From assembly GCA_949357655.1 (NCBI GenBank), contig CASHTG010000007.1, forward strand, positions 868,001 through 932,000: DNA of 64,000 nt, in the 5' to 3' direction. Shown here piece by piece: positions 12,171-25,749 of the stretch. Origin of the DNA: Parascedosporium putredinis (taxonomy: Eukaryota > Ascomycota > Sordariomycetes > Microascales > Microascaceae). The notes beneath the pieces were generated by a model, which did not search any database, was not told the origin of the DNA, and was given only the letters and a program-made list of their open reading frames with translations. The number at the start of each line of letters is the position of its first letter. Position 1 is the stretch's first letter. The translations under genes were made by a program, and so were the position numbers.

Positions 12171-12585
12171 TAGAAAGTGTCAAACTTGGAACCAACAGTA
12201 TTTTTATGTGTGTAATTTGTGTTTGGAGTTGTATGTGTCTCCCGTTCCCGTCCAAAAAGATCTTCCAATTGTCCCTTATGCGTCATTCCTTCTTTCGCTA
12301 AACGAGGTAGTCTGATAGCACATTCTTATCTTTTTTACGCTAGACCGTTTACTTGGGAATGAGTTTAGTGGACACCTCACCATGGTCGAGCTGTTACTGG
12401 ATGTTGCATGCAAAAGCTCAATGTTTTCAAGAAATATGAATACCTATATAGTAACCTCAGAGTTTGAATAATGCAATGGATGATATTATGGCTGTCCTCG
12501 CTAATGAGTTGCACGTATATACACAAGACCTGGGTACAAGGCCTCTACAGAAGGAAACTTAGATACATGGCAAAATCCGTTTAAA
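12171..12585. other. convergent intergenic region
   Basis: Downstream regions of the SDR (+) and the flavoprotein (-). AT-rich toward 12420-12560. I see no gene or structured element. Confidence 0.5.
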
Positions 12586-14480
12586 TCAAGCCTTCTCGGC
12601 TTTTCCGGCCGCATGCAAACCCGCACGGTAACCAAACGTCATTCCGGGTCCGATGCTTGACCCTCCTCCGGGATATGTACCCCTCATCACCGAATTCTGA
12701 TCGAGTCCCACGGCATACAGTCCCTGAACCGGCTTCCCGCCTCATCCAGGACCTGGGCATTTTCGTTGACGGAAACTCCGTGCATCGTGCTCACATTACC
12801 GGGATGCAATGGAAGGGCATAAAACGGCGCGGTTTCGCAAGGCCCAAGGCTCGGGTTCTTGAAACCCCGGGTCACGTCTCCGTAGCACTGGTCGTAGGCC
12901 GTCTCACCTCGGTGGTACTCGTTGTCCACACCAGTGCGCGCCCTCTCATTTGCTGCGGCCACCGACTCCCTGAGAACCTCGGGAGGTACCTCAATCTTGG
13001 CCGCGAGCTCCTCGATCGTGTTCGCCTTGATAATGTAGCCCCTCTTGACGAGGTGGCGGATGGGAAGGGGACCGGCCAGCGCCATGCCCATGCCGTACCG
13101 GCGCACAAAGGTCTTGTCGCCGATGAAGAAGCACCGCTTCATCGACATATCGTGCATCTTTTTGATGAATTCTTGGTACGGCAACGACTCGTTTTCGAAT
13201 CGCCGCCCGTCGGGTCCCACGATGATGGACCCGGGCTTCGCCCTGTCAATGGCAAAGTGGGGTACCGTCGCACTTGCCCGTCGGGGCCGTGCAGCACGGA
13301 GATGGGTGCGTAGATTCCATTCTCCGGGTTCAGCGGCGGTAGATGCCCACCGCTCTCCGTTGCCATGCGAATACCGTCGCCGACGTTGTGCTTGGGCTGG
13401 GCCGACCAGTCGTGCTTCATAATCTTATGCGCGTCGTGCCTACGCCCGAACCCACCGCTCGCAAGGACCACTCCCTTGCGCGCCAAGACGGTGCGTTCGG
13501 CACCACCTTCCCCTTGATGACGGCGCCGAGAACATGGCCCTTGTCGGCGTCGAAAATCGTCCGGACCGCCGGGCTATTCTTCCAGAGGGTGATGGACTGG
13601 GGGTTTTGGGTGCAACTGTAAATCATCCGCGCAATCAAGGCATTTCCGTTGGCCGTGACGGAACCCTTACCGTAGCGGACGAGGTCCCATACATAACGGA
13701 GGAACTTGCGCGTGGTGGCGGTGAAATTCCCCACCGTCGAAAAGGGATGCGTCAGGAACCCCAGCTCGGAGGGATCGGCCTGCATCGACTCGAAGGCGTG
13801 GTAGCCCTGCAAGGTATACCGTAGATCGCGCAACCTCTGCCGCCCAAGGACGGACGCGTCGAACTCGCGGGTCAGGATCGTCCTCGCCGCGGACGCGCCC
13901 GGCTTCTTCTCGTGGTAGTCGGGCAGGAGCACGGGCTTGAAGCGCACGGCCGTGTTCTCCTCCATCCACTCGACCATGCGCGGTCCGCTCGAGAGGAAGG
14001 CGTCGACGAGCTGGGGGTCGTACAAATCGGCGCCGAGCACGCTCTTGAGGTACGTCTCGGCTTTGGCGCGCGAGTCGTCCACCACGCCCACGGCGGGCTG
14101 GTGCTTGTTCGTGGGGATCCAGGCGCCTCCGCCCGAGTAGGCCGTCGTGCCGCCAAAGAAGTTGCTCTTTTCTACCACGAGGACCTGGAGACCTTGCTTC
14201 GCGGCGACGAGGGCGGCGGTGAGACCGGCGCATCCGGAGCCTACGACGATAAGATCTACCGTGTGGTCGGCCTTGAGCACGCGCAGCCTTCAATTAGCAC
14301 ACACATCCTCGCTATTGATTTGTATTTAGGATTCGAAAAACTACTTACCTTGGCGGAGGACGCAAATCTGCGAAAAGTAACTCCATACTGTGCCCTCGGT
14401 ACGACAGACCTGTGGATAACTGTCGCTGGGCCCCCTCGCCTGGAGAGAGCGAGAGCCGCTCTGTTTAGCTTTGAAGACAT
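12586..14480 (-). CDS. 3-ketosteroid delta-1-dehydrogenase-like flavoprotein, predicted mitochondrial
   Basis: A member of the FAD-dependent fumarate-reductase/KstD family, which introduces a double bond next to a ketone in steroid-like rings. Exon 1 (14480-14349) codes for an Arg/Ser/Ala-rich leader of about 44 residues without acids, typical of a mitochondrial presequence; the intron (GTAAGT, branch-like GCTAAT, AAG end) joins it to exon 2 (14287-12586). Exon 2 starts the FAD-binding fold VVGSGCAGL, then FFGGTTAYSGGGAW, a middle VVLASGGFG, and the C-terminal TYPGGG and GPGMTFGY. The Tyr and Gly of TYPGGG probably match the catalytic pair at the C terminus of bacterial KstD. Total about 600 residues. 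Three frame breaks (near 13500, 13275 and 12740) are each repaired by one base. The substrate may be any cyclic ketone; steroid activity is not shown. Confidence 0.82.
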
Positions 14481-17400
14481 CCTTTCTTAGGTGTATGTAC
14501 TGCACGACAGCTACCCACTTAAAAGGCATGTATGGGCGCGATTCACATGCGTCGAGTTGAGCTGTTTCCAACATATTTTCACGGCGGGGAGACTACGTAT
14601 TTACGAGGAGCTTTCTAACTAGTCTGCTACCTTTCCCGAGCTCATTCGGACGAACTTTTGCGCCAGGATTTTACTTAGCTCAATGGAGCAGGGCGAAATT
14701 GTTCAGATTGTAGACTGCGAGGCCGAAGTTACAGCGACCGCCGATATCGATAGCTCCAATGGCGCTTGACAAGGGGAGTTCTAGTGTCCGCGCTAGGCTC
14801 TTATTAGCGCGCCTTCTCCGCACCCATCCCCCGCCTTTGGAAAGCCGGGGAACGCCTCGCCATTGAGGCCATGGAGGCGGCACCCTGTGGCATGCGAATG
14901 TACCCCTGATTGAGGGTCTGAATTGAGTGGGGAGGGAACAATGGGGGTTTAAGGGGCCGCTTGCCATAGATGATGCGAGGGTTCGAGCGAAGCGGTTCCT
15001 GGCTCCACGTGACAACGATCCATTCTCTCCAAGTTCTGGAAATCTCGCGGACGCTGAGGCGAGAGGAGAGGGACGTATCGATGGTGAGGAGGGCCTCTAA
15101 ATCTACATGTAAGTATTAGATGCGACGTGTGGTAAACTAGGAGAGTATCCCCTGCCTAGGCTTCGTGCTGTTCCCACCTCTCGCGCATGAATGTAGTCTG
15201 CCATCGGCCCTTTCAAACCATTCCAGAAGAGCCATGTAGCCGCCGTGCGCTTGCTTCGAAATCAAATTCCTCAGCTGGCTCCAATATAAGTGACGCGACT
15301 TCCTTATTTTTCCTCTGTGCCATCATTTACCAAGGAACGAGGACCAACTGGGCTTTTTGTCTGCAGCCGAAGATTAGCGAGGAGATGCTCCCCGCATGCA
15401 CTGCACCCTTTTACCCCGAGCAGTCCTACATCGCGGGTCGAAATAGAAACTTGGCGTCAATGTATATGAGCCAGGAGAAGAACCAACAGCATGAAGTGCA
15501 GTTTTCATTATTATTTTTGCACTTTCGTCGAAATTCTAGGAGGCATAGTTGGGCTTCGGATGTTGGTTCAATCCAGCGACTTAGACCCCGCCAGCCAACC
15601 AACCAATCAAATGAAGTTGTGGCGAGCGATACTAATGGATCTTCGATCATCTGGATCGCTGACGATGCCCTTGCATAACTTTGCAATATCATATGCTATC
15701 GCCTAGGTCATAGCCATGGACGATCTCTCGTAGCTTTTGCTCCCTTGCTGGACGTTGAACCTCACGAGCGGATTGTTCCGATACCCCGCCTACTTTCACG
15801 CCAAGTCGACCTTGGGGCCTTTAGGCCCCTATGTTAGAGCCCCGACTTTCGAAGTGATTGATCGCCAGGTATGATTGTATATTAATCAGGCACAGGGTAT
15901 CCGTCAATCGTGTTTTATCCGGCTTTGAAGCGCGATTAGCGGGTTTCTCTGCACTGTCTTGCGTGATCTGAGGAGTCTGGGTTGCATCTAACCATGCTGT
16001 GGCGCAACTGCCGAGCTTTCCCAGTTGCCTTCCGCCAACTAGACTCTTATGAATGGACGGATGTAAACGCTTCATTGCATAACTTTAAGTTGGCAACACC
16101 AGCACGTGTACTATAGAGGTCTAGCAGAAGCGCAAGACGTGGGTGACTTGACCTCAAGTCCCTTGTCCAAGGACGAGCTGAAGGAGCCTGCCATCCGACA
16201 AGAATAGAGAGTTAAGCTACCCATTTCTGCTTACCGGACCTTTGGAAATGCTAAACGCAGATTCCGCGGCGTGAATTACCACCAATCCCTAACGTCCACC
16301 TTTGTATAGTTGCATGGGGCGCGGGATGGGACGTACCATCCTCGAGCGGATTCACTAATGGAGAGGCTCTAATATGGGGCATGATATCTTGCCTATAACC
16401 ATAGACCAACGCTAATCTGACTATGTTGAGGTCTTCCAAGCCATGATGCCGTATCATTACCCTTAAGTCTACGCCAGTATGGAGCACGAGCAACGTTTAA
16501 ACACACCTCTTTCGTGGAGGTAGAATCTAGACACTCCAGAAATAGAGTGTAGGATATTGAGCTGCTTTACGTGATGATGCTTGGCTTAGATAGAATAGTA
16601 TAAGTGCGCATAACAAGCTAGTCTAAGCAGCAACTTCTGAGTCTACCCTCGCTAACAGCATCATTTCATTCCTTTCCCACCATTCCAAAACCCTAGTCTC
16701 CGGTATCGTCGTCAACTATGGGCTAGCTGTTGTCATCGTTTCTACCCTCCATGCTGCAGCAGCCACGGCTGTCCCGAACCCCAACCCTGTTGAAGTTTTC
16801 CAGAGAGCCAGGCTAAAGAAGTGCCCGAAACTTTGAAGTGTAGGTATGCAAGCTCGTAGCTCCTTGCCAACTAACATCCCGTCAACTACAACAATTCTTT
16901 CGAGCCACATCAACAGCTCATGTAGCTGTGGAGCTTACAGTGGGAGTATGATCGATACAGGGCCACGCTTTGAGGGATGGGGATGGAGGGAGAAAGGGAA
17001 GGAGTCAACCCCGGACAAAAGGAGTTTGCTGTTTTACAAGCTTTGCCCACCTCAAGATTACCTCTGACCTACCTTATGCTCGAGACTTGAGTTCATATCA
17101 CGACAGACAACGTCCGGCGCTGAACCTGAACGAAGGTATGGGCGATATTTAGACAACAAGAAAGCCTGGGAATTGTGTAACAAGCCGGTCCCACACTTTG
17201 ACCAGGACCAGGGGATTAACATCATGAAAGCTTGGACTCAGGCTCGCGAGGCTAGATTCTCCGCCTACCATGAATACCAGCAAAGAAACTCAAAACGAGA
17301 CGTGGACGATCTGCCTTGGCGATGTCTCCAACGTCCACTTCAGCCACTATCCACTTTTTGTGCCCCATTCTATTCCAAGTGTTCTATCCCGCGTTCATCT

Positions 17401-17820
17401 GTGGGTCATGGGAGTCTCCGCCATGGCACTTGGCTCGAGGTATTAACACACATGTCGAATGATAAAAGCCAAGCTATCTTGGCTTGCTTCAAGCTCCCTT
17501 AACAACAAGGACCCTGCGCCTAGCCAAGATCCAAGGCTATCCACCTTTCGCAAACCATCCGCGGCTAGCTTAGATAAATGGCCAAGCGCAGGGAGGCACC
17601 ACAATAAACTCCCTGTTTCCAAAGGCAAGACGATCTATCCGATCAACCGATCGACTCGAGTTATGGCAGACCGAGATCGCGCGCGCTTAGCCAAGGACAA
17701 TAACGCCGTTACCGCTTGGCAGGGCTGTGGTATTGGCGCCATCACCTCTAGAAACGTGTCAAGCTTTTGGCATCGGGTGCCCTGTCTCAGAGACTGTTCA
17801 CAGGTGAAGTTTGAATGCGC
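14481..17820. other. intergenic, no supported gene; possible gene remnant
   Basis: No open frame carries a recognised domain. Near 16650-16840 a plus-strand frame without a start codon reads as a hydrophobic, alanine-rich stretch ending in TAVPNPNP, reminiscent of a secreted-protein leader, then stops after about 20 codons; this may be a degraded gene. The rest looks like non-coding DNA. Confidence 0.4.
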
Positions 17821-19152
17821 TTGAGGTCGCACGAGACCCCGCCGCCTCCAAGGCAGTCCCTCACCCGGAGGAACGGGAGCGTGCTTGGCCTGCTGCATGG
17901 CCTACCCTCCCTTTCCACCCCTCCATCCATACATTTACACATTTATACATTCATCCATGGATCTATATAGATGCTGCCAGTGTATGCAGCGCGGTCAAAG
18001 ATCTGCTGCGCAGGTTGGATGCCTTGTAGTGGGGACCCTTGGGTACGGAGCTCGGACGGAACTCGGCAGGACGGAGAGGGGAGGGAGCAGCGCAGGCAGA
18101 TCTACACGTCTGGAATATTACAACACAACCAACGACAAAAGATGGATGAAGGGTATCGAAAGAGAGGTGAGGAAGCGAGGAAACGTCTCCCCGCTCCCCG
18201 CAAGGAGAGGAGGAGTAATAAAACGGAAATAGCAGTGCCTCTCACTCGTCGACGACTTCGCCCCAGGGCCCGGATCCGATGAACGGCAGGCATTTTGAGG
18301 GTCAAGAGTAACGAAGCAGGATAATGATAGATTACTATTATGGGTCTACAAGGGAGAACAAAAGGCGGGGAGCACGGTCGTTGGATGGCCCGGAGTGGCG
18401 GACGAATACCAACGACCCAACGCCAACACCAAGACCGGGAACCGGCAGAATTCACTCGGGTAGTACGACGGGAGAATCCCATGGAGGATGGGATGGGGTG
18501 GGGTGTTCTCAATCGGGGAGAAGGAGGGCCAGACACCTCAAACTGGGCACACCCACGCGACACGCAACCCGCAACAGGCGACATGCAACACGGAGTATCT
18601 GCGGAGCTTCGAGAGGCAAGAGGGGTGCGATGGGAGATAGATAGCAAGTAGGATAGCGTAGAGTGGTAACAGATTCTCCCCGAGGAAAGCAATGGAGAAA
18701 GCTAGACACGGAATAGGCACCAGTTAGGCGATAGTGATGAGTCTACTAGCCGGTATACGACCCTTCCCGGGTGGCGGAAAACATGTGACGACACGGAGTG
18801 CAAAAGTTCTAGCCGTGAGAAACCTCAGCTGATGGAGAGGCGCAGAGCCAGAAGGAGAGGAGCGAATTATTTTCTTTTTCCAATTTAGTCAAGACCCCGT
18901 CAAAGGGAATTCCGCAGTCTGGGCATGTCGGGACCGAAAGTGGCTGCGCCGGCGAGCATGAAATTGACGGACGCAGAGGTGTGTGGTATCCCCCGCCTCT
19001 GCTGCACGCCGGCCCTCGAACGGAGTGGGAACCGCTACTCTGGAAATCCTTCCTGCTCCCGGAATTCCGAAAGGAAAGGAGGAGAGGAGTTCATTGGCGA
19101 GGGGCCTCGCTCCTGGAAGGTGGGATGGTCACGGATGGTGGTGATGCGGACA

Positions 19153-19200
19153 AATGCTGGTGGTGGTGGTGGTGGTGATAATGGTGGTGATAATGGTGGT
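19153..19200. repeat. GGT/GATAAT microsatellite
   Basis: Tandem GGT units followed by two GATAATGGTGGT units. A simple sequence repeat in the gene-free region. Confidence 0.7.
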
Positions 19201-22200
19201 GCACGCGTGGCGGAACCTCACAGACACTACAGGTATCCAACACCTATACATCAGCCTTCACTGTTCGCTTCGCGCGAGGGGCGGCGGGCCAGCATATGTG
19301 CCCAGACTTTCCCCTTAATAAAAGCGGGCGACCTAGGGGAACACAACCAAAAAGAAACGAGGAGAAAGGGCAGCAAGCAAGGTACAAGAAGGGCTGGGCG
19401 TAGGCACGAAGGGTTCGCGGCCAGGTCTTGGCCAGGTCAGGTCCCAAAAAAGCAGGAAGGGGAAGGGTCGTGTGGCCCACTGAATTTTGCATTTTCCCTT
19501 AAATTTCTTAGCCATCCTCATCCTTTCCTCGCTTCTAGGCTTGTATGGCGATGATTGTCTCGAAGTAAGAAGGGGGAACTCAGAGGTAGAGAGGGGGGTA
19601 GAAGAAGAAGGGGTGTTGAGAATAATCGAGCCAGTTTTTCCCTTCCCTCATAATGTTAACTTGTAGCATTTTATTCTTTTCAATGTTCTATCTAGGGGTG
19701 AATATCCTGTCAAAATGGGACGGAAGCGTGATTGATTTCCTTTTCGCCTGTCGATACCGCCCGTTCCATGGGCTCCGTGGGCTGAGCAGCATAGTAATTG
19801 CGACGTCTTGGAAAAAAAGGAAATGGAGGGGGCCTGGGCACTCTGCGATTTACTCTGTGCGCGGCGAGCGCCCGCGGAGGAGCCCGGCGCCAAGCCTCCC
19901 ATCACCAAAGCCTCCATCAGTAGCGAGAGGCCAAGACGCGATGGAGGCGAACAGGAAGTAACGAGACTGAACTGGCTGGCATCCAGAACCACGCAAAAGA
20001 GAGGAGGAGAGGAAGGAGGGGGTCTTGCATTCTTCCGGAACGCTTGGCGCGCTGTGGCTTTTCAATTCATCCACGTTCATGTCATGTTGGTGAAGAGGCG
20101 AGGCAAAGTCGAGCTGTTTTTGCTCTCCAATTTATCCTTACCAAGATGGCGGGTCTTGTCCTTTTTGCCTCGATCTATCCATCCACATCGGTTCTGCTGT
20201 GCTCACGGGTCCAGTTTAAGCATGTGTCTTGTCGTTGTTTTCCATTTTCTACCCCACCAGAGCCTCGTCGTGGAAAAGGGCGGCTCAGCCTTGGTCCGGC
20301 CATGATCGGGACTCGCTCGCCCGCTTTTCCTGGCACTGATGGAGGATTTGCCGCGTTGATCGACTTACACCATAGACGATACCCATCCGGGCCATAATTT
20401 TCAATATGAAAAGCTCGCCCCTCTCCGCTGGTGGATACCGTGCTGTGCCGCGCTTTCTCAGCTTTTGACTCGGTTACATGCCGCTCCAACCCTCTTCCCG
20501 GCGTTGGAAAGCAAAATAAGAAAAAGAAAAAGAAAAAAAAAAGAAACGGCGAGGATATTTGTTTATCCTACGCGAAATTCGCCCCAAAGAACCGTGCAAA
20601 GTAATTGGCGTGTATCTTTCCCGCCTGGGACAGGAAACGAGCGACCCAAGGGGGACCGCCTCTCGGGTTACCCTTTCACGGCCGGAGCTGCGCACCCTCG
20701 CACCAGACACTCACACGACACACCTGCACCACGGGCATACGAACCATGAACGGGTCAAGTGTGGTCGGCCAGTGCGTGCGTTTTTTCTCTTCTTTTGGCA
20801 CACCTGGACGCTGGATGTACCGAGTTCGCATCGCAGTGCGCCCCGGCGTCGCAGAGAAAAGAAGAGCCAGAGAGAAAATTAAAAAAGGGTCGAGAGAGCA
20901 AGTTGACAAAGCGTTTATATTGCGTTCCCATCCACGCGGTATTCCCGCATGTCTCTCCGGTATGTGGTTTGCCGGCGATGGCAACTTGGCTGTCGGTGGA
21001 GCAGGTACAAACGAGATCGACCAACCCGGCTCGCGCCCAAGCGAATCGAATTAATTGAACCAATTCCATGTTATGCTCATCGGTTGCAACATGGCGCGTG
21101 CACTGTACCCGTTGTACCCAGTTTGTGAGTGTCCTGTCCCAGGCAGGACGAAGTCAGGGCCAGCTCGTTCTCTCCCTCCTCATTCTTTGGGCCATCTTAA
21201 CCGACTTGGGCACCCTCGAAAGATTGCATTCAATTGAGCAATGTAAGAGGATAAACAGGTGGTCGGTCATGCTACTCGACCCTCGTCCGTCTCCAGTCCC
21301 CGTGCCCCGTGCCCCGTCCCCTCGTCTGGCCCCCAAAGACATGAAAAAGATGGACAGCGAGCCGTGTCCTGCCCGGGCGGTGGGTCCCCCATACGATGCG
21401 ATGCGATGCTGCCCATTTCCCAGAGTAGCCAACCATATGACCACTCGGCCATCACATAGATGACCCTGCCGTGCCGAAGACTGGATGTGTCTGGTTATTT
21501 TTACCCACCCTTGCTGTCGCTATCCAGAAGCCCCCAAAACAGTCGAAAGATGAAGACGGTTCAGTTTTCCCGTCCACTCCCGCAGAGATGACCCGGCCTC
21601 GCTCTCTTTTTTTCCGTCCTCTCATCCTCCCTCGTTCTTCGTTTGCATGTTCCCTCCGCACTCTCGCCCTCGTTGTTTTCCCTCCTCTGGTCCCAACCCA
21701 ACTGCCGTGGCCCGCTTCCCCACTGTGGATTCCTTCTTCCCATTCTCCCACTTTGGAACTGCCTTGCCTGGGTTTTTTCTTCGTTTTTTAAACTTTCCGT
21801 TCGGCTCTTATTTCGTGTTTATTGTGACAGGGTCTGGGGGAAAGCCGAACAGGACGGGGCAATAGACGCCATTGCCGCTCCGTGAGACCTACAGATACGC
21901 CACACCGTTCACGACAAGGTCCCCACTCGCCACGACCATCCATCAATGGGAAACATGGTGAAAAGGGAAGTGAGAGTTACAAGCGAGAAGAAAAAGAAAA
22001 AGGTAGACTAGAAATGGCCGACTAAAAATGGTAGACACCTAACAAAAGCCAAGAGACGGGGACAACCGAGAAATGTGGTTTTGAGGCACGGCTTTCCAAG
22101 ACACTTGGCGTAAATGCAAATCGGACATGGACAAGAACAAAAAATGAGCGGGGGACAAAAGCTTGACAGCAAGGAAAGAGGAGGGGAGGGAAGCTTGAGT

Positions 22201-22699
22201 GAGGGCCAAGACTCGAGTCGGTGCTAGGCACGGTGGCACAGCAGCGGGTAATTCGAGATGCTATTCTGCCCTGGATAAACCAGCCAGTCGGCTGTTCGTG
22301 CCCACCTGTACAAGCTTATGAAAATCTCTGGGCATTTTTGTGAGGGTTCTTCTTCTCTCCGTGGCTGGCCAACGCCAATCGCCCGTTACATGTACGCTTC
22401 GATTTGTACGCTTCGATGTGGGGTTGGCCGGCTCTTTCTGCTGGCGATTGCTGCCTCTTTGGTGGGTGCCTTCTAGTGCACTTCTTCAGTTTTTCTGGTC
22501 TCATGCCCCTAGTTGGGTGGCTTGGCTTGGCTTCGGCGGTTTTACCTTGGCTGGCTGTCTCTTTCGGCTTCATGGGCCGAAATCGAGAAAGAGGGAGGCT
22601 AGAGGAAGAGGAACGGCCAGGGTACACGTCGAGTCCGCCTATTTCGTACGAGGTTGACATGTCGCCAAGGCCCCTAAATGGCCAAGCCTGTGCATCACC

Positions 22700-22734
22700 G
22701 TGATGATGGTGGTGATGGTGGTGGTGGTGGTGGG
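22700..22734. repeat. GGT/GAT-rich microsatellite
   Basis: A run of GAT and GGT triplets (mostly GGT) ending in GGGAGGGAG. A simple sequence repeat in the gene-free region. Confidence 0.7.
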
Positions 22735-25700
22735 AGGGAGGGGGAAGAGGGGGCACCCGTCATGCGCTTTCCACGAACCAACTTCAAAACAAGCCCCGTG
22801 CCAAGATGCCCAGGAGTCCAAGAGGTACCATTTTGCAGGGACGGACGAACAAAAGGGAAGAAAGGAAGAAAAACAAAAAGAGGCAGTGAAAGGGGAGAAG
22901 AAAGAGGAAAAAGACAAGACGGCAAAGCAGCAGGGTATGGACATGAGGTGCTTCGCCGAGGCCAATGCTGAACCAGAGTTGGGATCAGTCACTGTGCACG
23001 CCGAGCCTTTCTCTCCCCCTCTTCCCCTAGGCTGGCCCAATGATTTCGCAGCACATCTCGATATCAAATACAGAGAAATGAGATGCATCCAGCAAACCTC
23101 GAAATTTCCTTACTTGTCCATTTTGCTCTTCCTCCCCATACTTCACCACGCCCAATCGTAGCTCGCACCGCGTCTAATCAGAGCCCCGCCTCCACCGGCA
23201 CTCAATTGACGCCGGCTCTCGCTAAACAAAACCGATGGCAGGATCTTTTTCATTCTTTTCTTTGTTTCTAAGAGCCGTACCGGGGAGAAATGGAGCATTC
23301 GGAAAATAGGGAAATGGCAGTCGCAACGGCAGAAGAGTGAGCAAGAGTGGACCTCGAGCAGGGGGAGGGGCGGCGGAGGAGGGGGAACAGCGAGAAATGG
23401 GAGAGGAAGAGGAGGGGGTGGAAAAGAGCGGGCGGGCCCAAATCCCGGATGACCAACGGGGACTGCCCGTGGACGTGGACGGGCCATTTGGAGGGAGACA
23501 TCGGCTGCGCTGGCTTGATTGTTTGGGCACGAGTGCAAGACGATGGCCCTGGAAATGGGAAAAAGAGAGCGGGCGCTCGTCGTTGTTTCGACCCACTTTC
23601 GCTGCCCGCACCAAACAACGTCTGACGCGCTGGGGCGGCTTCATGTCGGGCGAACTAGACAGCAAAAGCTGGGGGCGGGACTAGGGGGTACCATTTTTTG
23701 TGGTCAATCCAAGATGGGGATTGGTCCGTCTGCTTTGGACCCGGGACTGGCACTAACATTGGGGCACCAGGATGGACGGGATGAGAGGATGGATCGCTCG
23801 ATTTCCCAGGCAATTCCCAGGCAAAGGAGAGCCAGCGCGTGCGATGGGAAGATCGGGTCACATCAGGTTTGTGCCTTCTTCTTTCTTGTCTCTCTTCCTT
23901 TTCGGTGTTAGGGGAATCTTGGCGTGCTTTGATCTTATCAGGAGAGGGATGGGTGAAGAGCAAAAAGGAAAAGGAAAAAGCGAATCCCGGAAGAGAGCGG
24001 CCTCCTCACGTCGACTCTCACCAGCCTATGCCTCTCTCCCCGCCCGCCCGCCTCATACTTGTTGTCTAATGGATAGTCGTCACGCCCCCTCCCTCCCCAG
24101 CATCTGGCGTTTGTTCATGATCAGATCCATCCATGGCTATATCCATTCAGCACACTCTGAAGCTCCACACTCGTCTTCCCTTTTGTGTTTCGACTCGGCG
24201 GCTTTTTTGCCGACCCGGTTCCCTGCCCATCTAAGGACGAGTGGTGCGCATGCTTACAGAAGCAGCGTGCCTGGTGCGCATGTTTGAGAATTGAACATTA
24301 TATAACCCGCAATCTCATGAATAAGCAGGCCAAGAGACGTCCAAATGAAGTGTGCGTCTCTCGTTTACACTGCCTCGGGAAGCAAACATGGCTGCATCGC
24401 CAGTTCTTTTCGTAACCCTGAACTAGGGATCCGGGATTGTCTACCCTTTTTTCCTTTCTCTCTCTTTTTTATTCCTTTTTCGTTTCTGGCTGTTTTGAAA
24501 TCGCCAAAGTCGCAGACGGATTTGATGAACAAGGGAGGCTTTTCGCCATCCTGCGGGGTTGATCCAGAATTAGACAGCACCCATCTCCGTGCATATGGGA
24601 TGCTTCATAACGGCTAGCGTGTGGGAATGGATGGGAGCGTGTATGTGTACACAACACAAGCATTCATCTCCATCTCTGCCTTGGTACCCCGGCTGGACGC
24701 GGGCGGGGACGCCAAGAGGGGGAAATCAAAGAGAAAAAGAAAAAAAGAAAAAGAAAGATAAAACAACCAAACAAGCCAAGACGAGGCCCACGAAGCTACA
24801 GGGGTACCAGGGGTGGAAAAAGAAGGGAAAAAGACGGGACTCGAGGCCACGAGGACGGGCGATGGACATGGATCAATCGAAATCGTAGCCAGAGGAGGAG
24901 GTCGGAGAGAGAGGAGGGGGCGTGTGCGCGTGCTGATCGCAAAAGCCTAGCAAGAACAAATGGCTTTACCTTTCTTGCTTCATCTTTCTTGCTTCCCTGA
25001 CTAACCGCGTGCAGGGGAACCCACAATCCACGACAAAGACCATTGAAGGCAAGAAACAATGTGGTGTGGTGCTACTCTCCATGCAGGTTTCTTTGTCATT
25101 TGCGTCGTTCGGGGCCCTGCGCCCTCGTGTTGCTTCGGACCACGATTCCGTCGCTCCCTTGTCCGCCCTTCAATCTCTCGATACTATAGGACGCTTCAAC
25201 TTTGAACAACCCCCCTTTTCTTTGTCTCTTCTTGTCGGTTCGGCCCCGCGGTGCTCTCGCTTCCCACTCCACCCCATGTACCTGTACCCCAACATATGCA
25301 CAACAGCCACGACCTCTCCTTCGAGCTCTTACCCCTACCCCTACCCCCGAACCCCATTTCTCCCGCTTCGCCGCGAGAGCACGACTCCGCGCCGGCGGCG
25401 TTTTGGGGAACATGAGAGCAACGGGAAATGGGCGGTCCTTCTCCTCTCCCTTCCTGTTAGCTATCCCCCCTCCTTTTTACTCCTCCCGGCTCGGGGTACA
25501 AGCGCAAATAGGCATCAAGCTGGCGCCGGCCGAAGACCCTGACTGACGTCCTGTCGGCTCAGTTTATTTCCACTCCAGCACCGGCCGTGGCATCTCCTCG
25601 CACACGCCCCCTCCTGCCCCCTTGACAATATCCCCCTCGCCGAACCTTTTTCCAATGCTGCCCCGTGTGGTGTCGAACCACTTGATGCTGTAACCTAGCT

Positions 25701-25749
25701 TCCATCCATATTTTTTTTTTGGTTCCTCTTTTTCCTTTTTGGCTTATCG

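Noticed and set aside
18102..18692. Minus-strand frame of 196 codons in the gene-free region
   Set aside because: Ser/Arg/Pro/Cys-biased translation, overlapped by several plus-strand frames, no domain.
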